A stretch of DNA of 64,000 nucleotides from JBGAJN01 sp044224905 (GTDB taxonomy: Bacteria; Verrucomicrobiota; Verrucomicrobiia; Limisphaerales; JBGAJN01): the NCBI GenBank assembly GCA_044224905.1, contig JBGAJN010000002.1, positions 1-64,000 of the forward strand, read 5' to 3'. This document shows, piece after piece, positions 27,430-35,124 of the stretch (positions within the stretch are counted from its first letter, which is position 1; the number at the start of each line of letters is the position of its first letter). The translations under genes were made by a program, and so were the position numbers. The notes beneath the pieces are model-generated. The model had not been told where the DNA came from and did not search any database. It saw only the letters and a program-made list of their open reading frames with translations.

Positions 27430-28953
27430 CTAACTCCACAGCTGTCGATCGAGTGAGCGGAGTTGGATGGCTTCGCTGATGTGCTCGGCGGTGATGGATT
27501 CTGAATTAGCGAGATCAGCGATGGTGCGAGCGACTTTTAAGATGCGGTCGTAGGCGCGGGCGCTCAAGTTGAGTTGGGTCATCGCGGTCTTGAGCAACTC
27601 CAGTGTGGACTCGTCGAGGGCGCAGAATTGTTTCAATTCCTTTGGCCCCATGCGCGCATTGCAGGTGATCTTCTTTCCGGTGAAGCGTGAGGTTTGTAGT
27701 TGTCGCGCGGCGATGACACGTTGGCGAATGATTGCGGAAGACTCGCCAGGTTTAGCTGCGGTCATCTCACGGAATTTTACTTGTGGCACTTCGATGTGCA
27801 GATCAATTCGGTCGAGCAGGGGACCGGAAATTCGGCCGAGATAGTTTTGAATTTCGCGCGGAGAACTTTTCGACTCGCCGGGCATTTTTCCGTCTGGAGT
27901 TGGATTCATCGCGGCCACCAGCATGAACTGCGCGGGAAATGTCATCGTCCCGGCGGCGCGCGAAATGGTGACGCGGCCTTCCTCTAGTGGCTGGCGCATG
28001 GTCTCGAGCGCGCTGCGTTTGAATTCGGGTAGTTCATCGAGGAAAAGCACTCCGTGATGCGCCAAGGAGATTTCTCCGGGCGTGGGATTTATGTTCCCAC
28101 CGAGCAGGCCGGCGTCCGACGCGGTGTGGTGGGGGCTACGGAATGGGCGTCGCGTGACCAGGGCTTGTCCGGGTGCGAGCAGTCCGACGATGCTGTGAAT
28201 TTTGGTAGTCTCAAGTGATTCTTCTAGCGTGAGCGGCGGCAGGATCGTGGCGAGGCGTTTAGCGAGCATCGATTTGCCGGTGCCAGGGGGGCCGATGAGC
28301 AACACGTTGTGACCGCCGGCGGCGGCAATTTCGAGCGCGCGTTTGACGGTTTCTTGGCCTTTGACTTCGGAGAAATCTACGTCGTCTTCGTGCGGTTGGT
28401 CGAAGATCCGTACGACATCGACTTTCATGGGTGAGAGCCGAATCTGGCCTTCGAGGAAACCCACGGCCTCGCGGAGGTTTTGAATGGGTATAACGTTGAG
28501 GCCGGCTACGACGGCTGCTTCCGGAGCGTTGTCCTTCGGGACAAGAATTCCGAGTTTGCCGTCGGCTCTGGCACGGACGGCGATGGGAAGCACACCTTTG
28601 ACCGAACGAACGGCGCCGGTGAGAGCGAGTTCCCCCACCATGGCGAAATTTTCGAGTTGGTCCGATTCGAATTGTTCGCTGGCTGCGAGAATCCCGACGG
28701 CGATCGGAAGATCGAAACTGGGGCCTTCTTTTTTCACATCGGCAGGCGCGAGATTGATGGTGGTGCGGCCCATCGGAAATTTGAAGGCGGAGTTTTGAAT
28801 CGCGGTGCTGACGCGGTCGCGTGATTCTTTCACGGCGGCGTCGGGAAGTCCGACGATGACGATGAGGGTGTCACCGTAGCCGGCGTTGACTTCGACTTCT
28901 ATTGGATACGCTTCGATGCCGTTGACTGCAGCGGAACAGACCTTGGCCAACAT
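27430..28953 (-). CDS. comM: YifB/ComM family AAA ATPase (Mg-chelatase-like), cysteine loop missing
   Basis: 507 residues, full length for the family. An N-terminal Lon-substrate-like domain (GLPDAAVKESRDRV, NLAPADVKKEGPSFDLPIA) precedes the AAA core. Walker A is GPPGTGKS at 221-228, Walker B GVLFLDELPEF at 301-311, and the sensor region includes SGPLLDRIDLHIEVP. The C-terminal domain is Mg_chelatase_C. ComM acts as a hexameric branch-migration helicase in natural transformation in Gammaproteobacteria; the role here is by analogy. The segment that usually reads NPCPCG...CxC is NPTPDGKMPGESKSS (350-364), with no cysteine. Its final ~317 bp are duplicated at 2857-3172. Confidence 0.92.
   Translation of the reverse strand: MLAKVCSAAVNGIEAYPIEVEVNAGYGDTLIVIVGLPDAAVKESRDRVSTAIQNSAFKFPMGRTTINLAPADVKKEGPSFDLPIAVGILAASEQFESDQLENFAMVGELALTGAVRSVKGVLPIAVRARADGKLGILVPKDNAPEAAVVAGLNVIPIQNLREAVGFLEGQIRLSPMKVDVVRIFDQPHEDDVDFSEVKGQETVKRALEIAAAGGHNVLLIGPPGTGKSMLAKRLATILPPLTLEESLETTKIHSIVGLLAPGQALVTRRPFRSPHHTASDAGLLGGNINPTPGEISLAHHGVLFLDELPEFKRSALETMRQPLEEGRVTISRAAGTMTFPAQFMLVAAMNPTPDGKMPGESKSSPREIQNYLGRISGPLLDRIDLHIEVPQVKFREMTAAKPGESSAIIRQRVIAARQLQTSRFTGKKITCNARMGPKELKQFCALDESTLELLKTAMTQLNLSARAYDRILKVARTIADLANSESITAEHISEAIQLRSLDRQLWS
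27431..27749 (-). repeat. Right-hand copy of the comM 3'-end direct repeat
   Basis: This stretch is the end of the intact comM gene and matches 2856-3172 in the same orientation. The first ~250 bp (the gene's 3' side) are nearly identical and the remainder is clearly diverged. The shared sequence stops abruptly at TAACTCCACAG on the left side, where the two flanks are unrelated. The two copies enclose about 24 kb. Confidence 0.88.
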
Positions 28954-29124
28954 GGGTGAAGTTTATGAGCGACTATGGCGTTGAGTTCAACTCGGATTTT
29001 TGATGGCATTCGGATGGCTGGCGGCGGTCGGCGGTGAGAAGTTGTCGCGAGGCGATTTGACGAAGATCTAACGAAAGGAGACACGGAGTGTCTTCTTTTG
29101 GTGCATTAGCGTCCAAATGGCAGG

Positions 29125-29153
29125 TTGAACCCTCGGACTGGGCTTGGTATAAA
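29125..29153 (+). promoter_or_regulatory. Sigma-70-like promoter of the EPS locus
   Basis: A -35 box TTGAAC (29125-29130) and a -10 box TATAAA (29148-29153) are separated by exactly 17 bp. Matches to consensus are 4/6 and 5/6. The predicted start near 29160 gives a ~115-base leader before the first EPS gene. Confidence 0.6.
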
Positions 29154-29213
29154 CGTGTCCAGCTTGCTGCTACTCTGCATTTTGGTCCATTTGCTGCGGA
29201 GTGACGCAGAAAG

Positions 29214-29258
29214 GAAAGCCGTCGGTGAGTCAGCGTTACAGATCTGAGTACGGCTTTC
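29214..29258 (+). promoter_or_regulatory. Leader stem-loop upstream of the first EPS gene
   Basis: GAAAGCCGT (29214-29222) pairs perfectly with ACGGCTTTC (29250-29258) around a 27-base loop, ending 18 bases before the ATG and just before the GAGG at 29268. No T-run follows, so it is not a terminator. It could stabilise the leader or affect ribosome access. It does not match a riboswitch that I know. Confidence 0.45.
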
Positions 29259-29276
29259 TCAATTCTGAGGCATCAA

Positions 29277-30626
29277 ATGGCACGTTTATCGCTAATGAAA
29301 AAACTCCAAAACTTAATGAATCGCGCGCAACTCAAACATGGCCGTCGAGGTGGGCATCGTCCCGTTCGTTGGGCGGCGTTGCTGCTGTGTTGGGCTGGGG
29401 GGCACGCGTCGCTCCATGCCCAGCAGGCGTTGCAGGCTTCGTTAGCGGGTGAAGCGGCTTCGCGGGCGCGCAAGATTTCTGATGCGCAGCAACCGTATAA
29501 CGTCAAGGCGGGGCCGGTAAGTGTCCGTTTCGGCGCCGGGCTTGGTTTCGAATACACCGATAATATTGCGGTGAATTCGTCGGGAGCACAGTCGGACCTT
29601 ATAATTCGTCCGACGGGGACGATGGCCGCCAGTTGGGCCGTAACCGAGTACAATCAACTTAATTTCAGCGTCAGCCTTGGCTACCAGAAGTACGTTAGCC
29701 ATTCGCAATTCGACACTGTTACGATCCAAGCGACCCCAGACACCGGATTGTCATTCGATGTCTTTATTGGCGACTTCCGGATTAATTTTCATGATCGATT
29801 TTCATACCAGCAGAATCCCTTAGGACAAGGTGCCTTGAGTGGTGGTGTGAACAACAACAACGCTGCAAGCTTTGGAACTGCCCAAAACGCAGTGGGATTG
29901 GGCGTCGATTGGGATTTGAACAAGCTGACGGTGAGTTTTGGTTACGACCACAACAATACCTTCTATCTGGGTTCGACATTCTCCCAGTTAGATACCACAG
30001 CGGACTACTTTTATGTCCGGGGAACCTTGGCTGTGAGCGAAGGCCTAGCGGCGGGATTGGAGTCAACTGTCGGGCTCACGAGTTACGATCAACACACGGC
30101 GACTGGGCAAAACGACAACCGGCAGTTCACCGTTGGACCGTTTGTTAATTGGCGCGTAAGCGAGTTCGTTCAGACCACCGCTCGCGTGGGCTACTTGGCG
30201 ACTACGTACGAGCAAACTGGCGCAATCAATAACTCGTCGAGCACGCCGAGCTATTATGGCAATCTCTCGATTGACCACAAATTAAACAATTTCATTGATC
30301 ACCACCTGAGTGTGGCTGAAAGCGTCCAGCAAGGCGTGAACTCTGATTCAGTTTCGGTGTTCAGCGTGAATTACGGAATCAGTTGGCGTGCGTTCCGCCT
30401 TACCACGATCAGCCCAAGTTTTACCTATGAACACGGGAAAGAATCGGGGCTCAATACGATTGGTGAAACGTTCGACCGCCTTTCGATGGGGATTGGATTT
30501 GGCTATCGGATCACCGAAAAGCTTGGCGCGAGTTTGAACTATTCTTTCGTTTCCAAATCCTCGAATTTGGCAGGTCGCGACTACACGGTGAATTCCGTGG
30601 CACTGAACTTCAACTATAACTTCTAG
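29277..30626 (+). CDS. Outer-membrane beta-barrel protein of the EPS locus
   Basis: 449 residues with an Arg-rich N-terminus, hydrophobic signal core (WAALLLCWAGG) and cleavage near LHAQQ. From residue ~75 the chain is alternating amphipathic beta-strands, such as VRFGAGLGFEYTDNIAV, LNFSVSLGYQKYV and LTVSFGYDHNNTFYL, and it ends in an aromatic terminal strand (VALNFNYNF) as required for BAM-dependent insertion. This is the layout of the EpsL/outer-membrane beta-barrel proteins often first in bacterial EPS clusters. It may help polysaccharide leave the cell or anchor it. Met at 29295 is an alternative start. Confidence 0.8.
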   Translation: MARLSLMKKLQNLMNRAQLKHGRRGGHRPVRWAALLLCWAGGHASLHAQQALQASLAGEAASRARKISDAQQPYNVKAGPVSVRFGAGLGFEYTDNIAVNSSGAQSDLIIRPTGTMAASWAVTEYNQLNFSVSLGYQKYVSHSQFDTVTIQATPDTGLSFDVFIGDFRINFHDRFSYQQNPLGQGALSGGVNNNNAASFGTAQNAVGLGVDWDLNKLTVSFGYDHNNTFYLGSTFSQLDTTADYFYVRGTLAVSEGLAAGLESTVGLTSYDQHTATGQNDNRQFTVGPFVNWRVSEFVQTTARVGYLATTYEQTGAINNSSSTPSYYGNLSIDHKLNNFIDHHLSVAESVQQGVNSDSVSVFSVNYGISWRAFRLTTISPSFTYEHGKESGLNTIGETFDRLSMGIGFGYRITEKLGASLNYSFVSKSSNLAGRDYTVNSVALNFNYNF

Positions 30627-30644
30627 CACTTCCGCTGCTAAACT

Positions 30645-31328
30645 ATGCGCCAGTTCGCTTTGATACTTGTCTGCCTTGCGCGAATTTCGTGCTTCGGGCA
30701 GGATGCGGGCGGGGGCGTTGAGAAGCCGGCGGGTAAAGCGCCCGTTCTCTCCACGGCCGAACTTCGGTCCATGGTTTCTTCGAATGCGATGGCGATCTTG
30801 GACGACAAACAGAAGTTTGCGATTGGGGACAAAGTGACCATACGAATTTTGGAAGATCGCGATGAACCCCTTTTTCGATTGGTGTTGGATCCGGGAGATC
30901 TGGATTTCCCATATCTAGGCCGTGTTGCTGTGCTGGGGAAGACGTGCAAGGAGGCTGCGTTTGAGATCAAGGCGCAGCTTGAAAAAACTCACTATTTTAG
31001 GGCGACGGTGCTGTTGACGCTGGAGTCGGCGAGCCGCTCGCGGGGCAAAATCCAGATCATCGGACAGGTTCGCGCGCAGGGGACAATGGATTTGCCACCC
31101 GATGAAACCATGACTGTGAGCAAAGTGATACTTCGTGCGGGTGGGTTTGCGGATTTTGCCAAAAAGACGCACGTTAAGCTGATTCGCAAAACTGGACCGG
31201 GTGAGAACGACAAAGAAGAGTTCATCATCAATGTCGACGAGATCTGGACGAAACAGAAAACCGAGAAAGACATGACGGTTCAACCGGACGATTTGATTTT
31301 CGTTCCGCAGAAGCTGGTCAATTTTTAG
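30645..31328 (+). CDS. Wza-like polysaccharide export (Poly_export/SLBB) protein
   Basis: 227 residues: a signal peptide (about residues 1-18), a linker, then a Poly_export domain containing KFAIGDKVTIRILEDRDEP, LDFPYLGRVAVLGKT and a TVLLTLES strand. An SLBB-like region follows with IQIIGQVRAQGTMDLP and VSKVILRAGGFADFA, and VQPDDLIFVPQKLVNF at the end. Wza-type proteins form the periplasmic/outer-membrane export channel. A canonical lipobox is not present (the cysteine region reads LARISCFGQ), and this protein is shorter than E. coli Wza. It lies 4 bases before the Wzc-like gene. Confidence 0.87.
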   Translation: MRQFALILVCLARISCFGQDAGGGVEKPAGKAPVLSTAELRSMVSSNAMAILDDKQKFAIGDKVTIRILEDRDEPLFRLVLDPGDLDFPYLGRVAVLGKTCKEAAFEIKAQLEKTHYFRATVLLTLESASRSRGKIQIIGQVRAQGTMDLPPDETMTVSKVILRAGGFADFAKKTHVKLIRKTGPGENDKEEFIINVDEIWTKQKTEKDMTVQPDDLIFVPQKLVNF

Positions 31329-31332
31329 TGCT

Positions 31333-33483
31333 ATGATGGGCTCCGATCCTCATCTGACCCCGCCGTCTTCCCAGCCGGCGGGGGTGGAAGGATATTTATA
31401 CCGCTATATTGCCTTGTTGCGGCGACGTTGGTGGATTGTTCTGCTGGCGATCAGTTTGGCTGTTTGCGTTCAGGCGGTCTTGTTGAAGCGGGAGCCCGAA
31501 TCGTTCACTTCAATTGCGCGGATGTGGCTGAGTGGTCGAGTTCGTGTATCTGATGTTGGCTATTCGGAAGATCTGCAGTTGTCCACGCAAGTCGAACTGC
31601 TGCGCAGCCCGAATATTCAGGCCCGTGCCCGTGCGCGCGTTCAGGCCCTCAAGCCTGACCTCAACCCCGTCGAAGTTCAGCTTGAAATCAACCAGTTCCG
31701 GAACGCTGACATCATCGTATTGCGAGCCTTGGGCAGCGAGCCGAAGTTTGCGCAGGCATATTTGCAGGCCGTAATGGAGGAGTATCTGGAATATAAAAAG
31801 GAAATCCGTACTGCCAGTTCGGATACCAGCGTCCAGACCATTACGGATCAATTGGCGGCGGCGGAGAAGGAACTAAAAGAACAGCAGAGTCGGTTGCATA
31901 CATTCCAGGAGAAGAACAATCTGGATATTCTTCGCGAACTGCACGGAAGCGCGGCTGCCTACATGGCCCGGCTGAGGACGCAAAAGGCAGACTTGGACAA
32001 CGATTTGGAATTCTTCAAAAACCTGACTCCGGAACAGCAGTTGGAGAGTCGTTCGTTGCCGACTCCGCCGGTTCCCAAAGATGGCAAATCCGACGACAAA
32101 TCTGAAAGCAAGGCCGCATCTTCGACCTCGGAGCCGGTTTTGGCGCAAATGTCATTCAGTGCGACCAAACAGCAGATTCAGATGCTGAAGTTGGAACGCG
32201 AAGAGCGTGGGATCTTCATGCGCCCCAGTCATCCAAAGATGGTGGACTTGGATTTGCAGATTCAACGCCTAGAGAAATCCCTTGAAGTTTACCGCTCGGA
32301 CGCTTTGACGGAGTTGGAGCAACGGCGCAAAAACACTCAGGCTCGGATCAAGACCCTGGATGATCAGATTAAGGATTGGGAAGCCAAGGCGCTGGAAGCC
32401 AACACCAAGATGACCGAGTTTGCTCGTTTGCGTGAAATTGTGGATCGCGCGCGAGCGCAGTACGACCGGTTGGCGGATGTTGTTCAGAAGATCAACTATT
32501 CCAGCCGATTCAACACGGAGAATCTGTCCGTTCTTGAGCCCGCTACCGAAGGCCGGCTCAACGAGAAGGACCTTCCGAAGACGCTCGGAATTGCCGCAAT
32601 CGCAGGCTTGCTCGCGAGCTTGGGGCTTTTGTTTTTGCTGGATCGTCTCGATCCGCGGATAAATACAGTTGCCGAGTTGGGCAACCACTTTAACGAGCCC
32701 TTGATCGGCCAGATCCCTGACATCCGCCCTGAAATCAACGAAAACGAAGAAGAGTATTTCCCGCTGCTGCAGTCTGACGATACGCGCCACATGTACGCGG
32801 AGGCGTATCGGAATATTCGCTCGTCGCTGTTGTTCATGGAAACGGCGCAGTTCAAACCGAAAACGTTTCTAGTCACCAGCGCAATTCCCGACGAAGGAAA
32901 ATCGACCATTACCGCCAATCTGGGCCTCACAATGGCGAATGCTGGCAATCGCGTGTTGTTGGTTGATGCGGACTTGCGCAGGGGTGCTTTGCATGAAGCT
33001 TTTCAGGTTAAGGGCGCTGTAGGCCTGACTGAAGTGTTGCGGCGGCAAGCGGAGTTGAAGGACGCCATCCAGCCGACGGCGAATCCCAACTTGTTCCTTC
33101 TCCCGCGCGGCACCTCATCCAATCACGCCGGCGAGTTGTTTCTCAGCACGGCGATGGATGGTTTATTGCGGGAAACGCAGGAACAATTTGATTTCGTTAT
33201 TTTCGACAGCGCCCCCATCCTTGCGACCGATGACGCGCCGACGTTGGCGCCGAAGATTGATGGCACGCTCATGGTCGTTCGGGCTTCGTTCACGGCAGCG
33301 AAACTCTCGCGCACGGCGCTGGCGCAGTTGTATCAAAGGGGCGTCAACGTTCTTGGGATTCTTTTCAACCGCATCAGCTCGAAGATGACGGACTACTACT
33401 ACTACAAACACGCCGATTACTATGCGGCCAAGGCGGTCGCACCCGAGACTTCTGGCGACGCCTCAACTACTGCCGAAGCTTAG
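31333..33483 (+). CDS. Wzc-like chain-length regulator and tyrosine autokinase
   Basis: 716 residues. A Wzz domain begins with the first membrane helix at ~33-50, followed by a long periplasmic coiled coil (residues ~160-410, including a Ser/Lys-rich insert) and a second membrane helix at ~417-436. The BY-kinase has Walker A in AIPDEGKST (517-525), Walker A' VLLVDADLRRG, Walker B FVIFDSAPIL, and a tyrosine-rich tail DYYYYKHADYYAAK that would be autophosphorylated. Such proteins control polymer length and export together with Wza. It lies between the export protein and the NusG-like gene. Confidence 0.93.
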   Translation: MMGSDPHLTPPSSQPAGVEGYLYRYIALLRRRWWIVLLAISLAVCVQAVLLKREPESFTSIARMWLSGRVRVSDVGYSEDLQLSTQVELLRSPNIQARARARVQALKPDLNPVEVQLEINQFRNADIIVLRALGSEPKFAQAYLQAVMEEYLEYKKEIRTASSDTSVQTITDQLAAAEKELKEQQSRLHTFQEKNNLDILRELHGSAAAYMARLRTQKADLDNDLEFFKNLTPEQQLESRSLPTPPVPKDGKSDDKSESKAASSTSEPVLAQMSFSATKQQIQMLKLEREERGIFMRPSHPKMVDLDLQIQRLEKSLEVYRSDALTELEQRRKNTQARIKTLDDQIKDWEAKALEANTKMTEFARLREIVDRARAQYDRLADVVQKINYSSRFNTENLSVLEPATEGRLNEKDLPKTLGIAAIAGLLASLGLLFLLDRLDPRINTVAELGNHFNEPLIGQIPDIRPEINENEEEYFPLLQSDDTRHMYAEAYRNIRSSLLFMETAQFKPKTFLVTSAIPDEGKSTITANLGLTMANAGNRVLLVDADLRRGALHEAFQVKGAVGLTEVLRRQAELKDAIQPTANPNLFLLPRGTSSNHAGELFLSTAMDGLLRETQEQFDFVIFDSAPILATDDAPTLAPKIDGTLMVVRASFTAAKLSRTALAQLYQRGVNVLGILFNRISSKMTDYYYYKHADYYAAKAVAPETSGDASTTAEA

Positions 33484-33500
33484 CCGAGTTTGTTTGCATT

Positions 33501-34058
33501 ATGACTCCATCCGACGTTGCGGTTGCGCGAGATGACTCTTGGTATTGCGTACGCGCTCTACCCAAACACGAACACATCGCCGCGGCAGCAATGCGGCAAA
33601 TCGAAGGGATCGAGGTCTTTCTTCCGCGGTTGCGCTTTCGCCGAGCGACCCGCCGTGGGGCCGTATGGGTGACGGAGGCGTTGTTTCCTTGTTATCTCTT
33701 TGCGCGATTCAACGCGGCGGAACTGGTTCGTCGCGTCCGTTCGGTAAACGGCGTTCGCGGCTTTGTTCAATTCGGTGACCTTCTTGCTACGGCGCCAAAT
33801 TCTGTGATTGCTGATCTGCGGCAACACACCGGAGATCAGGAGCTGTGTGTCATTCCCGATGAGGTCACCGTTGGCGAGGAAGTTCAAATTACGGGTGGCG
33901 TTTTCCACGGCTTGCGGGCGGTGGTCACGCAGGTGGTTCCCTCCCGTCAGCGCGTCAAAGTGCTTCTGGAATTTCTTGGACGCTCCACTGAGATGGAAGT
34001 GGCCAAGTCCGATGTGGTTCGCGAGAATTATAACCCATTGATGGCCTCGCGGGCCTGA
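33501..34058 (+). CDS. NusG-family specialised antitermination factor (RfaH/LoaP/UpbY type)
   Basis: 185 residues: an N-terminal NGN domain with SWYCVRALPKHEHIAAAAM, IEVFLPRLRFRR and ALFPCYLFARF, and a C-terminal KOW domain with EEVQITGGVFHGLRAVVTQV and KVLLEFLGRSTEMEV. Housekeeping NusG is normally encoded beside secE and rplK; this copy lies inside an EPS locus, which is typical for paralogs that let RNA polymerase read through long polysaccharide operons. About 21 kb of co-directional genes lie downstream. An ops-like hairpin candidate lies 119 bases after its stop. Confidence 0.9.
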   Translation: MTPSDVAVARDDSWYCVRALPKHEHIAAAAMRQIEGIEVFLPRLRFRRATRRGAVWVTEALFPCYLFARFNAAELVRRVRSVNGVRGFVQFGDLLATAPNSVIADLRQHTGDQELCVIPDEVTVGEEVQITGGVFHGLRAVVTQVVPSRQRVKVLLEFLGRSTEMEVAKSDVVRENYNPLMASRA

Positions 34059-34176
34059 TTCAAGACGTCGAGCGGTCAAAACCAAATAAGTAACTCCTGC
34101 CTCCGAGTGGAACTAATCTGGCACGGACCAGGAGCGCTGATGAATGGTCTTGCTGGATGTCTGGCAAATGACCAAG

Positions 34177-34194
34177 GGCGGCAGCTTTGCCGCC
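34177..34194 (+). promoter_or_regulatory. ops-like hairpin candidate for the NusG paralog
   Basis: GGCGGC (34177-34182) pairs with GCCGCC (34189-34194) around a 6-base AGCTTT loop. The 5' side reads GGCGGCAGCTTT, which matches 9 of 12 bases of the E. coli ops element GGCGGTAGCGTG. It lies in the 200-bp gap between the NusG-like gene and the ABC exporter genes. Recruitment function is inference. Confidence 0.35.
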
Positions 34195-34258
34195 TCGACC
34201 AGACGTTGGAATTGCCCCTAAAGATCGCAGTTGGCACTCTCATTGGGAATTAATCCAC

Positions 34259-35119
34259 GTGCCGTTGTCCCCACCGACTGAAATGGAAGTTGTTCTGCGC
34301 GCCAATCGCCGCTGGCTCAGTCTTGATCTCAAAGAGCTGTGGCAGTATCGCGATCTCGTCGCGTTGATGGTGCGGCGAGACTTCGTCGCCAAGTATTCTC
34401 AAACAATTCTCGGCCCGCTGTGGTTCATCGTTCAACCTGTTCTTACGACGTTGGTGTTCACTGTAATATTTGGGCGGATCGCCGGGCTCTCCACCGATGG
34501 TCTGCCTCCGGTTTTATTTTACCTGTGCGGTCAGTTGGGGTGGACGTACTTCTCGCAATGCTTCAGTGCGAATTCGGCCACGTTGATCAACAACTCTGCG
34601 CTATTTGGAAAGGTGTACTTTCCTCGATTGGTCGTTCCGTTGTCGGTACTGATCTCAAATTTATTCGCCTTCGCGATTCAATTCGTCACGTTCGCGGCGT
34701 TCTTTGTCTACTTCAAATTCATCGCGCAGATTGGCAGTTTTGGCCTCGACTGGAGGGTCATCTTGCTGCCGCTCTTGGTGCTGCAAACCGCGTTGTTGAG
34801 CTTGGGAGTTGGTTTGCTCATGTCGTCACTCACCGCGAAGTATCGTGACCTCAATCACGTTTCCAGTTTGCTCATCCAACTCTGGATGTATGCGACACCC
34901 GTCATTATGCCGTTGTCGAGCTTCCCTACGAAATGGCAGTGGGTGGTGGTGCTCAATCCGATGACGGCGATCGTGGAATCCTTTCGCTTGATGCTGCTCG
35001 GCACGGGAACGGTTGAACCTTTGCATCTCCTCTATTCGATCGGGGCTACGCTGCTGATTTGCCTGGCGGGGCTAATTTTGTTCCACAAGGTGGAACGAAC
35101 TTTCATCGATACGGTTTGA
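34259..35119 (+). CDS. ABC-2 type polysaccharide exporter permease (Wzm-like)
   Basis: 286 residues from a GTG at 34259 with GGGA upstream; ATG 34283 is an alternative. RRWLSLDLKELWQYRDLVALMVRRDF is split here as an amphipathic N-terminal segment followed by FVAKYSQTILGPLWFIVQP, the signature start of Wzm permeases. Six membrane helices follow, ending LLICLAGLILFHKVERTF. It would form the inner-membrane channel for lipid-linked polysaccharide with the ATPase encoded immediately downstream. Confidence 0.9.
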   Translation: MPLSPPTEMEVVLRANRRWLSLDLKELWQYRDLVALMVRRDFVAKYSQTILGPLWFIVQPVLTTLVFTVIFGRIAGLSTDGLPPVLFYLCGQLGWTYFSQCFSANSATLINNSALFGKVYFPRLVVPLSVLISNLFAFAIQFVTFAAFFVYFKFIAQIGSFGLDWRVILLPLLVLQTALLSLGVGLLMSSLTAKYRDLNHVSSLLIQLWMYATPVIMPLSSFPTKWQWVVVLNPMTAIVESFRLMLLGTGTVEPLHLLYSIGATLLICLAGLILFHKVERTFIDTV

Positions 35120-35124
35120 TTGTT

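Larger units (their letters stand above)
28954..29276. other. 323-bp divergent intergenic region between comM and the EPS locus
   Basis: No gene is seen. The region carries a sigma-70-like promoter at 29125-29153 and a 9-bp stem-loop at 29214-29258, both oriented toward the EPS locus. A GAGG ribosome-binding sequence precedes the ATG at 29277. A promoter for the divergent comM gene must also be here but is not convincing by eye. Confidence 0.6.
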
